The position numbers and the translations under genes were made by a program. The notes under the pieces were generated by a model, which was not told the origin of the DNA, searched no databases, and saw only the letters and a list, made by a program, of their open reading frames with translations. Shown here piece after piece: positions 59,386 to 64,000 of a stretch of 64,000 bases of DNA. How positions within the stretch are numbered: position 1 is the stretch's first letter; the number at the start of each line of letters is the position of its first letter. The DNA is from Circinella umbellata (taxonomy: Eukaryota > Mucoromycota > Mucoromycetes > Mucorales > Lichtheimiaceae): assembly GCA_025093555.1 (NCBI GenBank), contig JAIWNF010000020.1, forward strand, positions 1-64,000, read 5' to 3'.

Positions 59386-59499
59386 GGTTCTCAGTTCTTT
59401 CCATGTAGAACTGAGTCAGTTCCAGTCAGTTCTTTCCATAGAACCATCTCGACTTTTCTCGGTTCGGTTCTGGTTCTTTGGTTCTCATGAGGTTCCCTA

Positions 59500-59816
59500 C
59501 TGAGAAGGGTCAAAACAAAAAAACAGCAAAACATATTCATCAACTGACAATCGACGATCATCAGATTCAAATCAAAAATAATGCTCTTTACTTACTAGTA
59601 ATATTTACACTCCAAAGCGAAATTCATCACCTTTTCTTCGACAGACAAGGGGCTCGTTTCCTCCATTTGTGCTTGTTCTTTTGTTGATTTGAGATACCAA
59701 AAATGTTCTTTGTTTCCTTCGGTAAATTTTTCAAACCATTCGCACAAGATCTCTTTATCAGTTTCAGTTAGCTGTGTTTTTAAGGTTGGCAATAAGGAAG
59801 ACAATGATGATGACAT
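59500..59816 (-). pseudogene. Multi-copy gene, first exons (5' half), truncated by the TAGGG element
   Basis: Exon 1 59816-59609 from an ATG: MSSSLSSLLPTLKTQLTETD, ILCEWFEKFTEGNKEHFWYL, SPLSVEEKVMNFALE. Donor GTAAAT, acceptor TTGTCAG, exon 2 from 59543: DEYVLLFFCFDPSQ, which meets the element at CTGAGAAG. Phases agree (T|TT). Reading resumes at 54815 with SLILDLTDKN. This is the start of the gene whose other exons lie at 51.2-54.0 kb. Function unknown. Confidence 0.5.
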
Positions 59817-60059
59817 AGAAGGTGATCAGTCAATTCTATTGTTAGTATCCAATGGAAGAGTTGCTAATGCTAAGTTACTGTCATTGTTGCTGCTAGGAGA
59901 AAAATCAGTGGCATCTATATCTTTATATATATATTAGTATATAAAGATGATAAACCAAACATACTAGTAACCTTGCAGAATAATGTTTTCCAGCTAACTC
60001 GTGATTTTTTCTAATTGGTTTGTATTGATTTAGTTTGTAAGTGAACCGCTATACATAGG

Positions 60060-60475
60060 AGAATGACTAAAAGGTACGTACCAAGTCCTTGTTTATTTTG
60101 AAGGCCTCTTTATGAATGATGTCAGGCTAAATCTTTTCAATCGATCTCCCTGGAGGAGTTTTTCACTTAATGACATGAATGTTTTTTTCTACAAATTCAG
60201 CTATAGAAGGTTTATCATGTGTTTCTAGGTATTTGCGAACAGCTGTATAAAAAACGTCATTCAACTTAATATAGGTATTATGATAAATACTTTTTTTTTG
60301 TTTCTTACTGTTTGGACTTCTTAAGTAACCATGGTAACAATATTTGCAATTTCAAAGAACAACAAAATGAAAAGGCTAAATATCAGGAAGCTTTGCTGTG
60401 CGAATCTTAGTTGTACCATTTCACCCCCAGACGATCTCTTCCGGATCCCACTAAATTTGGGTGACGCAATAAAAA
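60060..60475 (-). pseudogene. Decayed coding relic of unknown family
   Basis: One minus-strand frame, interrupted by several stops, reads WDPEEIVW, GTTKIRTAKLPDI, NCKYCYHGYLRSPNSKKQKK, YIKLNDVFYTAVRKYLETHD, KPSIAEFVEKNIHVIK, KTPPGRSIEKI, PDIIHKEAFKINKDLV. The long run in one frame with ordinary composition points to a former gene. A CxxC pair (CKYC) is present. It may belong upstream of the exon at 59816 or be separate. Confidence 0.35.
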
Positions 60476-61010
60476 TTAATTTTAAAAGAAACTATTAAGC
60501 TTTTTAAAATAATTATATATGCATGAAAAAAAAGTTTTCTTTTCTTTAAATATTTAAATTTGTTTACAATTAAATACTTGTTACCATTAAATTTATTTGT
60601 AAGTAATAAATTTATGAGTAACTAGCTAGAACTTTAGTTCGACGCTCGAAAGAATCTTTGGTTCTGGAGCTTGACCAATTAAATATTATTTATAAATTGA
60701 TTGCTTGCAATAATATTTATAAGTAATGTATTAGTGTCAATATCATATAGTCCCCCCATCATATAATTGAAGTCACACTCATAACATTATAACACTACTT
60801 TGAAAAAAAAACAAGCTTTATAGTATACCTTTTACATTTTAGTCATGTACTTCACATTTCAATCTTATACTTTAATTTAAAATCATGTCATTGGCTTATA
60901 AAATCACACATTTTAAAGCATCGTTCCCTTACGAGTTTTATATTGAACGCTCAGCTGCAAATTCGACTCTAAGCTTGATCGTTATGTAGATTTCGATCTA
61001 AACATTGGTT
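60476..61010. other. AT-rich gene-free stretch
   Basis: No coding signal or RNA recognised. Confidence 0.45.
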
Positions 61011-61019
61011 GGCAATGAA

Positions 61020-61363
61020 AAATGTTAATAGCAATCTTCATTCTGCCAAAGGAAATGTTCAAAGATATACTAAGACATGCCAAGGTTTTGTTTAGTGTGG
61101 AACAGAATTTTGCAAGTTTTACAATAAGCAATATCGATTTGCAGTTTTAAATCAGGCTCTAAAAAAAAACTTCAGAAGAGTTGCGAGTTGTGTAATCGTC
61201 CTTTATTGCACAACAACACATGTACTGCTTCTGTAGAATATGTATTTGATGGGGACGTGTGCACACTTACTCACTTTAGAACACATGAGCAGAACAATTT
61301 CCAATCGAATGATGACGTTTCTAAGGATACAGAGGAAGATGGGAAGAGGAAGAGAATGGTGTA
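61020..61363 (+). pseudogene. MULE-like transposase, N-terminal zinc-finger (FLYWCH/GCM-like) fragment
   Basis: The fragment reads NVQRYTKTCQGFV, CGTEFCKF, then in another frame CELCNRPLLHNNTCTASVEY, VCTLTHFRTHEQN. The CxGxxxCxxxxC … CxxC…L…C … HxxTHEQ arrangement is like the zinc-chelating N-terminus of Mutator-like transposases. Frame breaks lie between the halves, and a 404-bp MITE interrupts the frame at 61364. Confidence 0.45.
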
Positions 61364-61767
61364 TACAGGCTTTTTCCAAATTATTTGCACTGAACTAAAT
61401 TAATTTTGCACTATGAGAAAAGATTATTTTGCATTGTCTGGGGAATACTTTTGTGCCAATGATTTTGCGTTCCTGTTTTTGCATCAAAATATTTACTTAT
61501 AACTTTTTTTTAATTATTATTTTTAAAATGGTTTATATGGAATTCATTTATGAGCATTTTTTATGAAATAGTGTTTAATATATTCCCTAGTGAGGCAATA
61601 AAAATATCAAGTGCTTGGACGTATATACTTCAGTGCAAACAATTCAGTATAAAATCATTGGCACAAAATTACTAACACAGATTTACTCCCTAGACAATGC
61701 AAAATAATTTTTTCTCATAGTGCAAACTTAATTTAGTTCAGCGCAAATAATTTGGAAAAAGCCAGTA
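61364..61767. mobile_element. 404-bp MITE with long TIRs and TA duplication (Tc1/mariner-like)
   Basis: TA at 61362-61363 and 61768-61769. Inverted ends: TACAGGCTTTTTCCAAATTA at the left and TACTGGCTTTTTCCAAATTA on the opposite strand at the right. Similarity continues inward for about 100 bp per side (GCACTATGAGAAAA, TTATTTTGCATTGTCT). The core (61440-61660) is AT-rich and non-coding. It sits inside the MULE relic. Confidence 0.82.
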
Positions 61768-61971
61768 TAACGAAATGTTTGTTAGTCCAATAGCAAAAGA
61801 AACTTAATGATTACCTTATAAAACATCCACACATTACACCAAAAGCTGCAGTAGTTGGTAACAATCTAGTTTATAGGTCAAGTTATTGGCTCAGTTACTA
61901 GTATTGATTTAGTCTTGGGTAAAAGGGATCACACTGAATATGAATTGAAAAGAGCATGAATCTACACAGGG

Positions 61972-62983
61972 ATGGCGGCAGGTGATTTATTAGAAGTATT
62001 TGATCGCATTCAACACAATTATCTAGGGTATATATACTCTGCAAGTGTAGCATTGGATGTATTTATTATTACATTTCATGCTCCTGAGATATCTAGCTTT
62101 GTTGATATGAAACTATTCCCTCTGATTATGAATGTCACATTCAAGGCTGTAAAGAACTCTGGTGAACATAAGATATATCTTTGTTCATCTACTCTGTATT
62201 TTAGCCTAATAAGAAGACATGCTTTAATATTGTTACGTTCGTTGGTAGCAAGACCTTCGGAGTAACGTTAAAAAGAGATAAATAGGGGTTAAGCAAGTAA
62301 AAAGTATATTTTAATATAAGACTTTATGTCTATTTGTATTACTAAGATTATATATTGAAGTGGGAGTTCACGCTTTCGGTCTTTTTATGCCGAAACCACT
62401 AATAATGGAAGTAATGGATAAGTTCTCAATATAATAAGACTAATAATAATTTGTTTATTGATTGAATTTAATTAAAGAGAAAATATTGATAATGATGAAA
62501 AAGAAAATGGGATAAGAAGTGAACTGAGAATTGTGTGAACTGAGGAATTGTGTGAGCTGTGAACTAAAGATCTTTTGAAAAATAAAATTAAAGGGCTATT
62601 TATACTAAAATATATACGTGGAAATAATTCACACGATAGAGAAATTGTTATTTAATAAAAGGAAAAAGAAATAACTGAAGAAATAATTGATGTTATCCTT
62701 GATGAAATAATTTCATTATTTGAGAAAATCTCAACGAAGATAATATAAAAGGAAAATAGTAGAAATCAAGTCAATTTTATTGGTTAATATAATTTACGGC
62801 GTAACAATATTTCAAGTGATTATTAGGAGCTTAAATGGGATGTATTTCCATCAGTACTTTCTGGCATTTTTTACTGCTTATAAAAGCAACTTTATATTGG
62901 AAGACAACTTCCTTAGTATGATAATGAACTTCTCTGCTGCACAAAGGAATGGATCTCTTTCAGCATACAAAATGTATACTTAA
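61972..62983 (+). pseudogene. MULE-like transposase catalytic region, split by an insertion
   Basis: The first part (to 62266) reads GDLLEVFDRIQHNYLGYIYS, TFHAPEISSFVDMKLFPLIM, NVTFKAVKNSGEHKIYLCSS, RRHALILLRSLVARPSE. The second part (62801-62983) reads VTIFQVIIRSLNGMYFHQYF, FFTAYKSNFILEDNFLSMIM, NFSAAQRNG. In Mutator-like enzymes the first catalytic Asp sits in a DxTF(K/R) block; here it reads NVTF, and the second (xxDFSAAQ) reads NFSAAQ. So both expected acids appear to be Asn. The insertion at 62267-62800 splits it. Assignment to MULE is by pattern only. Confidence 0.45.
62267..62800 (-). mobile_element. 534-bp insertion, probably a solo LTR, flanked by GTAAC
   Basis: GTAAC occurs at 62262-62266 and 62801-62805, a 5-bp duplication. 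On the minus strand the insertion has a TATAAATAGCCC promoter-like word near 62600 followed by three near-repeats of CAATTC(C)TCAGTTCAC, as in LTR R/U5 regions. The ends do not read TG…CA exactly (minus strand GCCGTAAATT … TTTTTAAC), so the class is unsure. The host frame does not rejoin cleanly, which may mean prior decay. Confidence 0.5.
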
Positions 62984-63184
62984 TCTCTAAATTGTCACGA
63001 GACTAGATCTAGTCTCCAGTTTGGTTTTTAATTTTGGTCTAATAAAAAACACGAATGACGTCGACAAAAAAAAATTAGTTAGTTTTACTTTATAACTATT
63101 GATGTGCAAAACGAAAAACAATATCTATTCACTACATTCAGATTAAATTTGCAATTAACATTAGCATGTCTGCCACCACTAATT

Positions 63185-64000
63185 TTTCTAACTTTACTTC
63201 AAAAATCCCGGTTGGGACTCACATATCTTTTCTCCTAAGAGTGCTGAAGGCCTAAGAAGCTACTGCAATAGGAACTATAAAGTCTAGTAAGGAACAAGTA
63301 TATGGAATTGTTCAATCCTACTCGAATGAGGGGAATGTTTTAATGGCATGTGTTTATGTTGCCAATGGCGATCACTCTATATGTAAAGTGAAGGCAGGGA
63401 ATCTCAAGAAAGAGAGAGAGGCTAAAGAAAACATGGTTCCTAGCATTCCTGTTGTTGCTCACGATGGGGACAAGTCTTCTAACCTGTTGTTGAGATTAGG
63501 GATCGACTATGAATTGGATACAGATAAATAGGATAATGGTGAAGGTCTTGAAGAGCTTCTAGGAGAACAAGGGAATATTGATTGGGTAGATAAGAGAGTT
63601 ACTATTGATGTACAACACACTGAGCCTTCTTATAAGAATGATGCAGTATTGAATATCGAAAATCATCGGTTTTCAACAGCATACATACTTTTTAAAAGGT
63701 TTCTACCAATAGATCATATTGTTGATCATATTATTCTATCCATCAATGCTAATGCAGTTGTTCGGTATATTGAAAAATGGCACCCACTGACCAAGGCTGA
63801 ATACTTTTTATGGATTGCACTTTGGACTTATATGGCATGGCTTCCTTGTAGTGATAGAGGTTTTTATTGGAGAACAAAGCCAACAATTCTAGTCCCCTCC
63901 CCGTACAATTTCGGTCAATAGATGTCGCATCGTCGTTTTGATGCTATTCTGGCAGCTCATACTCTTGAGCATCCTGCCACTATAGCTGCTGGAGTAACAA
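63185..64000 (+). pseudogene. PiggyBac-like transposase, N-terminal part (runs off the window)
   Basis: Mostly one readable frame: KIPVGTHISFLLRVLKA, MACVYVANGDHSICKVKAGN, RLGIDYELDTDK with a stop at 63529-63531, an acidic piece, then DHIVDHIILSINANAVVRYI, HPLTKAEYFLWIALWTYMAW, CSDRGFYWRTKP, NFGQ, a stop at 63919-63921, MSHRRFDAILAAHTLEHP. (L/I)xxSxNxxA … (P)LTxxEyxxWIAlwixM … YW … MSxxRFxxI is the N-terminal signature of PiggyBac transposases. The catalytic DDD core would lie beyond the window. At least two stops. Confidence 0.55.

Larger units (their letters stand above)
54816..59499. mobile_element. 4,684-bp element with hAT-like ends (TAGGG termini, TSD CTGAGAAG)
   Basis: An exact 8-bp duplication CTGAGAAG lies at 54808-54815 and 59500-59507. 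The termini are inverted: TAGGGATCCT at the left and TAGGGAACCT on the opposite strand at the right. About 110 bp at each end is filled with AACTGA/TCAGTT and GGTTC/GAACC words on both strands, a subterminal array like that of the MITE at 1688-2741 but with a different word. Inside is a DDE/chromodomain transposase on the minus strand and, about 57210-59380, mostly non-coding AT-rich DNA. No hAT transposase (hATC dimerisation block) was found, so it is non-autonomous and swollen by a nested element, or its transposase is unrecognisable. Confidence 0.8.

Noticed and set aside
54746..59609. Splicing out the whole TAGGG element using its duplicated CTTCTCAG as acceptor
   Set aside because: Joining the donor at 59608 to that acceptor gives the wrong frame; an acceptor at TTGTCAG (59544) places the insertion inside exon 2 with correct phase.
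1..64000. tRNA, rRNA or snRNA genes
   Set aside because: No B-box-like GGTTCGANTCC with a matching cloverleaf and no rRNA-like segment was recognised on either strand; a covariance-model scan would be decisive.

Overview
The window looks like nuclear DNA of an early-diverging filamentous fungus, most likely Mucoromycota. It is very AT-rich, and its genes carry many short GT-AG introns (about 50-220 bp) with long homopolymer runs in introns and intergenic DNA. The gene content is fungal: family 15 mannosyltransferases, a Vid27 homologue, a fungal-specific transcription-factor domain, and a multi-copy protein family that I associate from memory with Mucoromycota. All names rest on reading motifs by eye; no search was run.

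Layout. 1-9.8 kb is a transposon graveyard: a Ty3/gypsy pol relic split by a 1,054-bp hAT-like MITE, a PIF/Harbinger relic split by a solo LTR, a second solo LTR of the same family, and a decayed tyrosine recombinase. 11.0-19.1 kb holds three intact genes: a GSK-3 kinase, a mitochondrial ankyrin-AAA+ disaggregase of the CLPB/Skd3 type, and an aquaglyceroporin. 21.8-27.8 kb is a large inverted repeat with nearly perfect 1.7-kb arms. 31.8-47.7 kb is gene-rich: a transcription factor without a visible DNA-binding domain, eIF2A, three family-15 glycosyltransferases (two tandem, one divergent) and Vid27. 50-64 kb is a second graveyard. There a Mucoromycota-type gene is disrupted by a 4,684-bp element with hAT-like ends, and one of its introns carries a Merlin transposase. 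DDE/chromodomain transposase copies, a MULE relic with two insertions and a PiggyBac relic also lie there.

The exon models for GSK3, CLPB, the aquaglyceroporin, the transcription factor, eIF2A, the three GT15 genes and Vid27 were phase-checked exon by exon; each sums to a whole number of codons. Three introns need a GC donor. The intact genes are housekeeping functions (signalling, mitochondrial proteostasis, glycerol/water transport, translation, Golgi mannosylation, a Vid27-type protein) and do not form one pathway. The most unusual material is in the nested mobile elements, where target-site duplications and rejoined reading frames let the insertion order be read directly.
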